The notes under the pieces were generated by a model. The model was not told the origin of the DNA and did no database searches. It saw nothing but the letters and a program-made list of their open reading frames with translations. The position numbers and the translations under genes are program-made. This document shows, piece by piece, positions 19,866 through 27,970 of a DNA stretch of 54,170 nucleotides. Each line of letters begins with the position of its first letter. Position 1 is the stretch's first letter. This DNA is from Phycisphaerae bacterium (lineage in GTDB: Bacteria; Planctomycetota; Phycisphaerae; Phycisphaerales; UBA1924). Location of the stretch: assembly GCA_030426395.1 (NCBI GenBank), contig JAUHYE010000008.1, forward strand, positions 1-54,170, read 5' to 3'.

Positions 19866-20333
19866 ATGGCTTCCACCGGCAATGAGAGCAACCAGATCGA
19901 CAAGAACGTCACAAAAAAGCACCTGGTCGACGAGATCACGCGGCGGACAAGCCTCTCACGTTGCGACGTGCAGGTGGTGGTCCAGGGCGTGCTCGACCAG
20001 ATGATCGAGGCGATCGGCCAGGGCAAGCGGATCGAGATCCGCGACTTCGGCGTGTTCGAGGTTAAGGCTCGGGCTGCTCGAACCGCCCAAAACCCGAAAA
20101 CGCTCGAGCCCGTGCCTGTGCCGCCCAAGCTGGCGGTGCGGTTCAAGCCCGGCCGGCTGATGAAGGCCGCCCTCGAGGCCGGAGTTGGCGATGGTCCTGA
20201 CGGGCCGGCCGGCCAGCCGGCGCCTGTGCCGCCGGTTGATCCGTCGCTGAACGGGCACGCGCGGCACGAGGACGACCCGCCGATGGTCGAGGTGCCCAGC
20301 CGCGAGCGTGTGCCGGCCGGTGCTCGGGGCTGA
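19866..20333 (+). CDS. HU/IHF-family DNA-binding protein with C-terminal extension
   Basis: A 155-residue nucleoid protein. Residues ~14-102 are a complete HU/IHF fold: VTKKHLVDEITRRTSLSRCD, then the dimer core IEIRDFGVFEVKARAART, the intercalating Asn-Pro (QNPKT) arm, and FKPGRLMKAAL. The N-terminal dozen residues and the last ~50 (Pro/Gly/Glu/Arg-rich) are extra relative to the usual 90-residue protein; such tails often add non-specific DNA or protein contacts, which is inference here. The start is supported by AGGAG eight bases upstream. It has its own promoter and is followed by a ferredoxin gene after about 155 bp. Confidence 0.93.
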   Translation: MASTGNESNQIDKNVTKKHLVDEITRRTSLSRCDVQVVVQGVLDQMIEAIGQGKRIEIRDFGVFEVKARAARTAQNPKTLEPVPVPPKLAVRFKPGRLMKAALEAGVGDGPDGPAGQPAPVPPVDPSLNGHARHEDDPPMVEVPSRERVPAGARG

Positions 20334-20490
20334 TCGCCGCTGTTGATCTCGAACTCGGGGAATTCGCTCGCGATACCTCGCTTTAGGTGATCGAGGCGCG
20401 GTGGCTTCTACAATCGCGCTGAAACCGCTACTGCCGGGCCCTGGCGCTGATGTTCGTGCGCCGGCCCGTTCGAGATTCTGGAGCCTTGCC

Positions 20491-20754
20491 ATGCCCCACA
20501 TCATCGCCGAGCCCTGCATCGGGACGAAGGACACCTCCTGCGTCGAGGTGTGCCCGGTGGATTGCATCCATCCGGGCAAGGACGAGGGCGACTTCGAGAA
20601 CGCCACGCAGCTTTACATCGACCCCGACACGTGCATCGACTGCGGGCTGTGCGTCGACGAGTGCCCCGTGCAGGCAATCTTCCCCGAGGAGGATCTGCCC
20701 GAACAGTGGAACAAGTACGTCGAGCTGAACCTGGATTATTACAAGGACAAGTAA
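20491..20754 (+). CDS. 7Fe-type (3Fe-4S/4Fe-4S) ferredoxin
   Basis: An 87-residue electron carrier with eight Cys in two clusters. The first set, Cys9-x7-Cys17-x3-Cys21-x3-Cys25 (SCVEVCPVDC), has the spacing of a 3Fe-4S-plus-shared-Cys arrangement of Azotobacter-type ferredoxins; the second, Cys48-x2-Cys51-x2-Cys54-x3-Cys58 (CIDCGLCVDECP), is a classical 4Fe-4S motif. The acidic C-terminal half is typical. A GGAG sequence lies about nine bases before the ATG. The frame is open for 30 codons upstream, but they bear no family similarity. TACAAT at 20409-20414 is a possible -10. Confidence 0.93.
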   Translation: MPHIIAEPCIGTKDTSCVEVCPVDCIHPGKDEGDFENATQLYIDPDTCIDCGLCVDECPVQAIFPEEDLPEQWNKYVELNLDYYKDK

Positions 20755-20775
20755 GCCCGGCGGACGAGCAAAGTC

Positions 20776-21330
20776 TCAGGCGGCGTCGTCCTTGCGCTTG
20801 AACGCGGCGCGGGCAGCGGCGTGGCGCTGGAGTTGCTTATCGGTGCGCACGTTGTGTGGTGCCTGGGGCGGCTCGGTCCAGTCCTCGGCCCGGCCCAGGT
20901 CGACGGCGGCTTTCTGGACCTTGCGATAGCCCAGCAGGCGGATGATCTCGAGCACGTCGCTCCACGCGGGGAAGGTCACCTGGTTGCCCTTCTTGAACGC
21001 ATCGATGGCCATGAGGAACATGAACTGCTCCTGGGTCATCTCGCCCTCTTCGGCCGAGCGATGCGCGTCGCTGAGACGACGGCCTCGGCCGCGGCGGCGC
21101 TCGAACCCCGTTGGCGCCTGCGCTCCGGGCATGTTGCGTCGGTCCAAGCCCAGCCGGCGATCGACCACTTCGGCGCGGCGTGGCTCGGGCGGGGGCGCGT
21201 CGTCGTCTTCGAAGTCGTCGTCGCTCGAGAGCGGCGCGATGGCCTCGTCCAGCGACGCGGCTTCTGCCTCATCGAGCTCGAAGCTATGGCGTTCGGGGTC
21301 GGAGTGGGATTTGTCGTGCTTGTTGGGCAT
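20776..21330 (-). CDS. Conserved hypothetical protein
   Basis: A 184-residue soluble protein. The N-terminal half is highly charged and probably disordered (Asp/Glu run near residue 37, then Arg-rich segments such as ERRRGRGRRLSD). Residues ~98-140 are ordered-looking and helical: FLMAIDAFKKGNQVTFPAWS followed by DVLEIIRLLGYRKV. I recall similar segments in planctomycete proteins but know no function. It ends in a basic tail. It lies 58 bp downstream of the hyper-acidic gene on the same strand and may be co-transcribed with it; it converges with the ferredoxin gene. Confidence 0.7.
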   Translation of the reverse strand: MPNKHDKSHSDPERHSFELDEAEAASLDEAIAPLSSDDDFEDDDAPPPEPRRAEVVDRRLGLDRRNMPGAQAPTGFERRRGRGRRLSDAHRSAEEGEMTQEQFMFLMAIDAFKKGNQVTFPAWSDVLEIIRLLGYRKVQKAAVDLGRAEDWTEPPQAPHNVRTDKQLQRHAAARAAFKRKDDAA

Positions 21331-21388
21331 GCCGGCGTGCTCCTGGCCGCCGGCGTGCCGCGCTCAGGGCGCGAGCGGGCCGATGGCG

Positions 21389-21637
21389 TTAGAGGTCTTC
21401 GTCATCCTCATCGGCATCATCTTCCCCGTCGGCCACTTCCTCGTCGTCGTCGTCGTCGAGGAAGTCGGCGTCATAGTCCTCATCTTCCTCTTCATCGTCG
21501 TCGTAGTCGAGGTCGTCAAAATCGTCATCTTCGTCATCGTCGTACGCGACAACGTCCGAGTTGCCCATCCACGAGGGGGCGTCCGGGCCGGCGATGGCCC
21601 AGGTATCTTCTTCGGCGATCAGTGTGAGCGTGGGCAT
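21389..21637 (-). CDS. Small hyper-acidic protein
   Basis: An 82-residue protein. Residues 1-31 are ordinary (MPTLTLIAEEDTWAIAGPDA, then PSWMGNSDVVAY), whereas residues 32-82 are roughly three quarters Asp and Glu with interspersed Tyr and Phe. The frame is open 41 codons upstream, but the ATG at 21637 begins the plausible protein. Such tails may bind calcium, basic proteins or mimic DNA; none of this can be decided from sequence. The strand bias (antisense reads as a hydrophobic Val/Ile run) means the coding assignment itself rests on the sensible N-terminus. Confidence 0.55.
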   Translation of the reverse strand: MPTLTLIAEEDTWAIAGPDAPSWMGNSDVVAYDDDEDDDFDDLDYDDDEEEDEDYDADFLDDDDDEEVADGEDDADEDDEDL

Positions 21638-21911
21638 GTCTTGTCGTCCGCGTCGGTGGGGGCACTGGTCCCACCGGATGTCCAGAAAACGGGCCGTTTC
21701 ACCGCTTGCCCCGCGAGGCGTGGTGCCGGCGGCCCCGGGCTGATCGGGGCCCCGGCGCACTCGGGGAGCGCCGCAAGGCTACACCCTTTGCGGGCCGTGT
21801 CAACCGGCCATCGGCAGACGCCGCCGCGTTGGGGGCAATGAGCGGTTCTTCACCAGGTTGGACGCAGGCCGGCGATCGGCCCCGAGGGGTGCGCACGGGG
21901 GGCCCTGGGGC

Positions 21912-21917
21912 TACCAT
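21912..21917 (+). promoter_or_regulatory. Putative -10 element, leaderless type (TACCAT)
   Basis: TACCAT ends seven bases before the ATG at 21925, the first gene of a three-gene overlapping set. No Shine-Dalgarno sequence is present. Confidence 0.5.
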
Positions 21918-21924
21918 CGGCCTC

Positions 21925-22560
21925 ATGTCCGACGCCCCCGAACGCCCAACGCCCACACCAGCGCCCGAGCCGGCCCGGTCCCGCTTCGCGCCCGGGCCCG
22001 AGCGGTTCCATCCGGTGGCCGGGGTGGGCGGGCTGCTGCTGCCCGGGCTGGGCCATGTGCTGCTGGGGCAGCCCAGGCGGGGCGTGGCGATCGCTTTAGG
22101 CGTGCTCGGGCTGTTCTTCGGCGGGCTGCTGTTGGGCGGCATCGACACCATCGACAGCCGCGAGGACCGGCTCTGGTTCTACGTCCACGCGTTCGTGGGC
22201 CCCTTGGCCTTCGGGGCCGACTGGGTCAACCAGAACCAGTTCAAGGCCTGGTCGATGGACGCGAGCCCCATGGGCCGGCTCGAGCCCACGCTCCGATCTT
22301 CGTACCCCGGCGAGGTTCTCGTGACCTCGGCCCAGGGCGGCTCGTTGCCCTACCCACAACTCGTGCAGACGCCCCAGTGGGGGAGTTCGGGCCACTTCCA
22401 AGGCCGGCCCGGCGCGGGCAAGGCGGTGGGAAAGGTCAACGAAGTCGCGCTGCTGATGTGCGCCCTGGCGGGCATGCTCAACCTGGTGGCCGTGCTCGAC
22501 GCGCTCTTCAACCGCCGGCGGCGTGAGTCCGAGTTGTACGGCGCGGGGGTGGCCTCGTGA
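21925..22560 (+). CDS. Planctomycete multi-span membrane protein (DUF6677-like)
   Basis: A 211-residue protein with a Pro-rich cytoplasmic N-terminus, hydrophobic segments at about residues 30-50 and 53-75, one near 90-105, and a last one near 175-197 followed by a basic stop (NRRRRE). The motif LLLPGLGHVLLGQPRRG resembles the PGxGHxxxG signature of TM2/DUF6677-type proteins common in planctomycetes; I name the family tentatively. A soluble loop of ~60 residues lies between the third and fourth segments. Its TGA overlaps the ATG of the next gene (TGATG), so the three genes to 23272 form one unit. Confidence 0.7.
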   Translation: MSDAPERPTPTPAPEPARSRFAPGPERFHPVAGVGGLLLPGLGHVLLGQPRRGVAIALGVLGLFFGGLLLGGIDTIDSREDRLWFYVHAFVGPLAFGADWVNQNQFKAWSMDASPMGRLEPTLRSSYPGEVLVTSAQGGSLPYPQLVQTPQWGSSGHFQGRPGAGKAVGKVNEVALLMCALAGMLNLVAVLDALFNRRRRESELYGAGVAS

Positions 22561-22814
22561 TGCTCCAGATGCTCGCCTGGCGGCCGTTCGTTGATCCCAT
22601 CGATGCCCACGCGTGGTGGTTCCTGCTGCTGTTGCCGATCGCGTTCCTGGTGAGCCTGTCGTGGAAGGCCGTACGCATCGACGACATCAAGCGGCTGCCG
22701 CGCCCGGTGATCGTGATGACGGTCCAGGTGATCCTGGCGATGCTGGGCTTGGGCTTTGCGGCATTCATTGGGCTCGTGGTGGTGCTGCCCATCCTGATGG
22801 ACGTCGCGCGATGA
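22560..22814 (+). CDS. Small two-span membrane protein
   Basis: An 84-residue protein with hydrophobic segments at about residues 18-33 (WWFLLLLPIAFLVSL) and 50-80 (VIVMTVQVILAMLGLGFAAF onwards), joined by a short basic loop (WKAVRIDDIKRLPR). It overlaps its upstream neighbour by TGATG and its downstream neighbour by ATGA. I do not recognise a family. The tight coupling suggests it works with the DUF6677-like membrane protein and the lipoprotein that follows. Confidence 0.7.
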   Translation: MLQMLAWRPFVDPIDAHAWWFLLLLPIAFLVSLSWKAVRIDDIKRLPRPVIVMTVQVILAMLGLGFAAFIGLVVVLPILMDVAR

Positions 22815-23272
22815 ATATGCGGCTGACGCTGGCGTTCCTGGCGTGCGGGCTCGTGCTCGGCGGCTGCGTGACTCGACCCACGGCCAGCGTCGAGGGCGGG
22901 GCGGCGACGGTGGCGACCGATGAGGCCGTGGTGCTGACTTTTACCGTCGTAGCGCAAAACCGCGGTGAGACAGAGCTGCCGCTTCGTATGGTGGATTACA
23001 CGCTCTCGGTCGATGGCAATCGCGTGTTCCGCGGCCGCCGCAGCGCCGAGGCGACGCTGTCGCGCAAGGACATTCAGACCATCGAGATCCCCGTGCCCGT
23101 GAAGTGGGAAGATCTGCCGCAGGGCGAGTCGAGCTATCGCCTGAGTGGCGAATTCACATATACGCTGCCGGGCATCTTCTGGCAGGCGATGTTCGACGCG
23201 GGGTTGTACCGGCCAGGGGCCGACTTCGAGCTCGAGGGCACGCTCGACCCGGCGGCGTTGCGCGGCGGCTGA
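22811..23272 (+). CDS. LEA14/WHy-like lipoprotein
   Basis: A 153-residue lipoprotein (lipobox LGGC, Cys19). The mature domain looks like the water-stress/hypersensitive-response (LEA type 2) beta-sandwich: VVLTFTVVAQNRGETELPLR, then DYTLSVDGNRVFRG and IEIPVPVKWEDL. This fold binds or stabilises partners in the envelope; its bacterial role is poorly known. It is the third gene of an overlapping trio with two small membrane proteins. Seven bases separate its stop from the convergent phosphorylase gene. Confidence 0.75.
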   Translation: MNMRLTLAFLACGLVLGGCVTRPTASVEGGAATVATDEAVVLTFTVVAQNRGETELPLRMVDYTLSVDGNRVFRGRRSAEATLSRKDIQTIEIPVPVKWEDLPQGESSYRLSGEFTYTLPGIFWQAMFDAGLYRPGADFELEGTLDPAALRGG

Positions 23273-23279
23273 GTCTAGA

Positions 23280-25169
23280 TCACGACATGTACAGGCTCGC
23301 GACGTATTCGCACACCATGCGCTGCGTGGTGAAGTGCGAGCCGTTGAGCGCGATGGAGTTGGCCATGATTCTGGCCCACTTGGTGCGGTTCTCGAACGTG
23401 GGCAGGATCTCGGTGTCGAGCTTGTGGTAGATATCCTCGGCGTGCTGCTTGTCCTGCGTGTTGGTGGTGGGGGCCTTGCGCTTGCGCCCTGGGGCGAAGT
23501 CGTCCTTGCCGATGGCCCAGCCGGTGACGCCCTCGATGCAGCCCTCCAGCCACCAGCCGTCGAGCGTGCTGAGGTTGGGCACGCCGTTGATGGCGGCCTT
23601 CATGCCGCTGGTGCCGCTGGCCTCGAGCGGTGGGCGCGGGGTGTTGAGCCAGATGTCGCTGCCGGCGGTCATCAGGCCGCAGAGCGCCATGTTGTAGCCC
23701 GGCATGTAGACGAGGCGGACGTGCTTGAGCCGCTTGGCCTTGCGCAGGGTGTCGACGATCATGGCCTGGCCCGGCTCGTCCTTGGGGTGGGCCTTGCCGG
23801 CTAGCACGACCTGGATGCCGCCGTGCTTTTCGGCGACCTCGTCGAGCTTCTTGGGGCTGCGCAGCAGCAGGGTGAGGCGCTTGTATGCCGTGGCGCGGCG
23901 GCCGAAGCCGATGGTGAACTCTTCGAGGTCGAATCCCGCGCCGGTGCGATCGTTGACGTGGTCGATGAGCGCGACCTTGGCGCGCAGGTGGGCCTTGAGC
24001 AGGTCCTTGCTGTCCAAGTCGACGGCGAAGCGGAGTTCGCTGTTGTCCTCGCGCCAAGCGGGCATGTGCTTGTCGAAAAGCTTGGCCATGTCGCCGCACA
24101 CCCAGGTGCGTGCGTGGATGCCGTTGGTGACCGAGCGGATGTCGTCGCGGCCGAACATCTTGCGCGAGACCTCGGCGTGGCGTCGGGCGACGGCGTTGAT
24201 TCGGCCGCTGCCCCAGAAACCGGTGAGGGTCATGTTCAGGCTACCCTCGGGCGCGGGTGGGGGCTCGGCGATGGCGACCCCGCCGTAGCGACGCTTGGGC
24301 GGCTCGGTGTAGGGCACGTTGTCGGGCAGCGCGTAGGCGTGCTGGGGGATCTGCTGGGCACGCGCGGCGGGGGTGGCTTCGGTTTCGTCTTCGGTCTGGG
24401 CCCGCGGCTCGGGGTGGAGAAGCTCGACGATCTCCTTGTCGAGGATGCGGTGGGCCATCTCCATCGGGAAGCGGTCGTGGCCGGCGGGCACGGGCGTGTG
24501 CGTGGTGAAGACACACTTTTCCTTCACCTCGGCCAGCACGGTGGGGTCGTTGGGCTTGCGGTGGGTGTGACGCGAGAGGTGGCGGATGAGTTCGGGCACG
24601 AGCAGGCTGGCGTGGCCCTCGTTCATGTGGTAGATCTTGAGGTTCCAGCAGCCCAGCGAGTACAACATTCGGGCGCCGCCGATGCCCAGGATGGCCTCCT
24701 GGCGCAGGCGCAATTCGTCGTCGCCGCCGTACAGGCGATTCGTGATGCCGCGATGGTCCTTGCGGTTCTGGGGCAGGTCGGTGTCGAGGAAGAGCACGGG
24801 CGTCTGGAAGCCGTGGACGGCGTCGCGGACGATGGATCGCCAGGCGCCGACGCGCACGACGCGGCCGTCGAGCTTCACGCTGATCTCTGTGGGCAGGCGG
24901 ACGAGTTGCTTCTCGGGCTGCCACTTGATGGGCTCGTCGTGCTGGGTGCCGTCCTTGTCGAGGGTCTGCTTGAAGTAGCCGCCGCGGTGCAGCAGGCTGA
25001 CGGCCACGACTGGAAGTTGCAGGTTGGTGGACGAGCGGATGGTGTCTCCGGCCAGCACGCCCAGGCCGCCCGAGTAGGTGGGCAGCTTGTCGCTCAGGGC
25101 GATTTCCATCGTGAAGTAGGCCACGCGGGGATCAAGGCCCAGGTGCTGGTTGTGGCTGGTCGGCGACAT
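23280..25169 (-). CDS. glgP: Alpha-glucan (glycogen/maltodextrin) phosphorylase, short GT35 form
   Basis: Releases glucose 1-phosphate from glycogen or maltodextrins with a pyridoxal-phosphate cofactor. The 629-residue protein lacks the N-terminal extension of the E. coli enzyme and matches the shorter bacterial/archaeal form, beginning VAYFTMEIALSDKLPTYSGG. The cofactor Lys lies in SGTSGMKAAING; HMNEGHASLL and VTNGIHARTW are also conserved. Between about residues 256 and 312 there is a Pro/Ala/Glu-rich insertion (EPRAQTEDETEATPAARA and onward) of unusual composition. GGAAGGA precedes the ATG. It lies 60 bp downstream of the synthase on the same strand, so synthesis and breakdown would be co-expressed. 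Confidence 0.93.
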   Translation of the reverse strand: MSPTSHNQHLGLDPRVAYFTMEIALSDKLPTYSGGLGVLAGDTIRSSTNLQLPVVAVSLLHRGGYFKQTLDKDGTQHDEPIKWQPEKQLVRLPTEISVKLDGRVVRVGAWRSIVRDAVHGFQTPVLFLDTDLPQNRKDHRGITNRLYGGDDELRLRQEAILGIGGARMLYSLGCWNLKIYHMNEGHASLLVPELIRHLSRHTHRKPNDPTVLAEVKEKCVFTTHTPVPAGHDRFPMEMAHRILDKEIVELLHPEPRAQTEDETEATPAARAQQIPQHAYALPDNVPYTEPPKRRYGGVAIAEPPPAPEGSLNMTLTGFWGSGRINAVARRHAEVSRKMFGRDDIRSVTNGIHARTWVCGDMAKLFDKHMPAWREDNSELRFAVDLDSKDLLKAHLRAKVALIDHVNDRTGAGFDLEEFTIGFGRRATAYKRLTLLLRSPKKLDEVAEKHGGIQVVLAGKAHPKDEPGQAMIVDTLRKAKRLKHVRLVYMPGYNMALCGLMTAGSDIWLNTPRPPLEASGTSGMKAAINGVPNLSTLDGWWLEGCIEGVTGWAIGKDDFAPGRKRKAPTTNTQDKQHAEDIYHKLDTEILPTFENRTKWARIMANSIALNGSHFTTQRMVCEYVASLYMS

Positions 25170-25229
25170 GCTGCGGTTCCTTCCGATAATCGAGGCTCGG
25201 ACGCGTGGAGAGCCGGGTGGTGGGCTCGC

Positions 25230-27128
25230 TTATTCCACTTCGGCAGGTTGCGGGCCGCGGTGTAGCGCAAGATCGTGGGCGCGGGCATACGCCTCACCCA
25301 TCTCCATCCAATCGAATAGCCACGACCGCTGCTCGGCGGCGTTGCGGACGCGGATCCGCTCGCGCTGGGTGAGTTGGCAGTATTCGAGCATCCGCTGGGC
25401 GAGCGCCTCGACGGCCTGGTCGGCGGTCTTGTGCTTGCGCTGGAGCACCCACGGCGCCCAGCCGGCGGGCTGGGCGTGGCGTTCTGTCACGAAGTCGCCG
25501 AAGCCCGACATGTCGGTGGTGATGGCGGGCACGCCCTGGGCCAGGCACTCGAGCGGCGTGTAGCCCCAGGGCTCGTAGGTGCTTGGGAAGACACCCAGGT
25601 GGCAGCCGCGGACGAACTGGTCGTACTCCATGCCCCAGAGCGGGTTGGTGGGGCTGATGAACTGTGGGTGGTAGACGATCTTGACGCGGTCTTCGGGGTC
25701 GTTGCGCAGGCCGGCGATAGCGATCTCGCTGAGGATCTCATCGCGGGGGTCGCCTTCGAGCGTGTGGGTGATGACCGAAGGCCAGCCCCGCGTGCGGAAG
25801 GCCGCCTGCGTGCGCTTGAGGCGGAGCATCCAATACTCCTCGGTCATCGCGTCGAGCGAGACGCGGCCCTCGCTCGCGGCGGTGCGGAACAGCCGCTCTC
25901 GCAGGTCGTCGGCGATGTGCTCGCAGGTATCTTCGAGCTCGTCGAGCACGGCCCGGTTCTGGAGCACGACGGGGTCGATCGACCGCACGTCGCGCCGGGT
26001 GACGATGAACGAGACCACCGTGTGGGGGTTATTGGTTTGCTTGAGGAGCTCGTTCAAACGGGCGTTGGCGCGGATGAAGACATCGAAGCCCTTGTTCCTC
26101 GGCTCGTAGCGGCCGCTCGTAAAGAAGTAGAGCGTCTGATCGAGGTCGATGGGCCGTGTCGGGAAGAAGTGGCCCATCGTGAAGTGGTGGACCTTGTCCT
26201 TGAACACCGCGTGCAGGGTCTGGAACTCGTGGCCCACGCTCAGGCGGCCGATGTCCAGCCCGTTGGGCAGGATGGCGTCGGGCTTGCGGCCCAGCAGGTG
26301 CTCGCACTCCACGCCGGTGAGCGGGCTGATGGTGGTCATCACGTCGCAGTCACGAGCGGCCAGGCACTCGTAGTCGTGACGGGCACGGATGCCGAAGCGG
26401 TCGGCCTCGGCGGCGGGATCCAGGCCCTCGACCGTTGCGGGCGGGGTGTCGCTGCTGGCCAGGTAGCGGCCCAGTAGTGTGGCGTGCGTGGTGAAGACGG
26501 TGGAGATCGGTTGTTCTTCGCGCTTGATGAGAGGGATGGCCAGCCCGCCCATCCACTCGTGGAAGTGGGCCATGACGCGGCGGGAGTGCCGGCGGGCGGG
26601 ACGCTGGTCCCGCCAGGCGTTGTCGACGGCTCGCAAGAAATGCCGCGTGACGTCGGCGAAGGCGATCACGCCGTCGACCATCTCGTCGCCGCTGGGCGAG
26701 CTGATCTTCTCGTGCTGCCAGAGGTAGAACTTCTCGCTGTTGATGCGCTCTTGCGGCAGGTTGATGTCCAGCAGGACCACGCGGGGACGCCCCGGCACCA
26801 GCCAGCGGCCCGTGTGGCAGGCGATGCCGATGTCGTCCAGCGCGGCCACGGCCCTCGCGAGCCAGCCTGTGGGCCGGCGGGGCTCCATCTCGAGGGCGGC
26901 CTGATCGGGCACGTAGGGGCCAACCATCAGGTAGCGGTCGTCCCAGTGGTCGACCATGGTGGCCGCCTTGGAGCGGAGCACCTGGTAGATGCCGCCGATT
27001 GGGTTGCAGACCTCGTAGCCGGCCTCGATGAGTAGCACGCCGGGCGAGCCTCGTCCGCCGGGCAGCGATGGTCGCTCGAGTTCGTTGTCGGTCCGGATGG
27101 GAACCACGTGGCTCTCCGTGCGAGGCAT
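25230..27128 (-). CDS. Eukaryote-type (GT3) glycogen synthase
   Basis: Extends alpha-1,4-glucan; GT3 enzymes of animals and fungi use UDP-glucose. The 632-residue protein has the GT3 hallmarks instead of those of GlgA: YEVCNPIGGIYQVLRSKA near residue 38, DRYLMVGPY, HFHEWMGGLAIPLIK, TTHATLLGRYLA, and the catalytic region YEPWGYTPLECLAQGVPAIT near residue 518 followed by TTDMSGFGDF. The C-terminal RERIRVRNAAEQRSWLFDW resembles the Arg-rich glucose-6-phosphate-sensing helix of eukaryotic GYS. No glgA or glgC is in the window. The ATG at 27128 is preferred over one 18 bases upstream. It is divergent from the branching-enzyme arm. Confidence 0.88.
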   Translation of the reverse strand: MPRTESHVVPIRTDNELERPSLPGGRGSPGVLLIEAGYEVCNPIGGIYQVLRSKAATMVDHWDDRYLMVGPYVPDQAALEMEPRRPTGWLARAVAALDDIGIACHTGRWLVPGRPRVVLLDINLPQERINSEKFYLWQHEKISSPSGDEMVDGVIAFADVTRHFLRAVDNAWRDQRPARRHSRRVMAHFHEWMGGLAIPLIKREEQPISTVFTTHATLLGRYLASSDTPPATVEGLDPAAEADRFGIRARHDYECLAARDCDVMTTISPLTGVECEHLLGRKPDAILPNGLDIGRLSVGHEFQTLHAVFKDKVHHFTMGHFFPTRPIDLDQTLYFFTSGRYEPRNKGFDVFIRANARLNELLKQTNNPHTVVSFIVTRRDVRSIDPVVLQNRAVLDELEDTCEHIADDLRERLFRTAASEGRVSLDAMTEEYWMLRLKRTQAAFRTRGWPSVITHTLEGDPRDEILSEIAIAGLRNDPEDRVKIVYHPQFISPTNPLWGMEYDQFVRGCHLGVFPSTYEPWGYTPLECLAQGVPAITTDMSGFGDFVTERHAQPAGWAPWVLQRKHKTADQAVEALAQRMLEYCQLTQRERIRVRNAAEQRSWLFDWMEMGEAYARAHDLALHRGPQPAEVE

Positions 27129-27418
27129 GGCCCTGCCCGTGCGCAATCTATGCGCGTCACGGGTGGCTGGTCGTGTCTTCGGCTCCGTGCGTTCGAGGGA
27201 GCGTCAGAGCACTATCGGCCCAAGTGTGGGCCGGTCTGAGTGAGAATCCATTCACTTCTGCGGCCAATTTGCGTCATGCTCGCACGCTGTTCGTTAGGGT
27301 TTGATGAAGTCTCGAATGCGAGTCGACCAAAGTCGGTTCTTCGGTTTGTCGATGATCGTGGCGAACGTACGATCGTTGGCAGAGGCGGCCGATTCCCGGG
27401 CCGCCATGGAGGTGGGCC

Positions 27419-27856
27419 GTGATCGGCTCGAACAGCACAGCGCTCCGTCAGCACGCCTATTCGGTGTTCACTGCCTCACGGCGAGAGCGGCCGAGTTCGG
27501 GGGCCGTTCCCGCGTCGGTGCTCAACCCGATGTCGGCCACGCCCACGACGCAAGCGACCGATACGCCCGGCCGGGCCGACCGCGCTGCCGAGGCCAAGCC
27601 GATCGATGTGGAGCGGGCCGCGACGGGGGTGCATTCCGGCGTTCTGCACGCCGTGGCCAGGATGAGCAAGCCGTCCGTACCGGCCACCGAGGCGTACGTC
27701 GAGTTGCCCAAGCCAGGCACCGGCGAGCCCTCGCAGGAGGAGATCCGCCGCCGCGCCCACGAGATCTTCGAGGCCCGCGAAGGCCAGTCGGGTGATCCCG
27801 TGGCCGACTGGCTGCGGGCCGAGGCCGAGTTGCGTCGCGAGCGAGGGCTCGCCTGA
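27419..27856 (+). CDS. DUF2934-domain protein
   Basis: A 145-residue protein. The C-terminal ~40 residues match the DUF2934 helix pair seen in many bacteria: EEIRRRAHEIFEAREGQ then DPVADWLRAEAELRRE. The N-terminal ~90 residues are Ala/Pro/Thr-rich and probably disordered. The GTG start is supported by GGAGGT five bases upstream. DUF2934 genes often accompany glycogen and stress genes, and this one sits at the head of the branching-enzyme arm, 115 bp before glgB; its function is unknown. The 290-bp gap before it (27129-27418), shared with the divergent synthase, must hold the cluster's promoters, but I could not pick one with confidence. Confidence 0.75.
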   Translation: MIGSNSTALRQHAYSVFTASRRERPSSGAVPASVLNPMSATPTTQATDTPGRADRAAEAKPIDVERAATGVHSGVLHAVARMSKPSVPATEAYVELPKPGTGEPSQEEIRRRAHEIFEAREGQSGDPVADWLRAEAELRRERGLA

Positions 27857-27970
27857 GGCCGGCTTGCGACGCTATCTGAGGGACTCCCCGCTCCCGAATC
27901 CGCTGGATGTCGAGAGGTTTTCGGTCGATCTGGACTCTGCGGGTACGCCCACCCCTCGGAGAGCCCAGAC

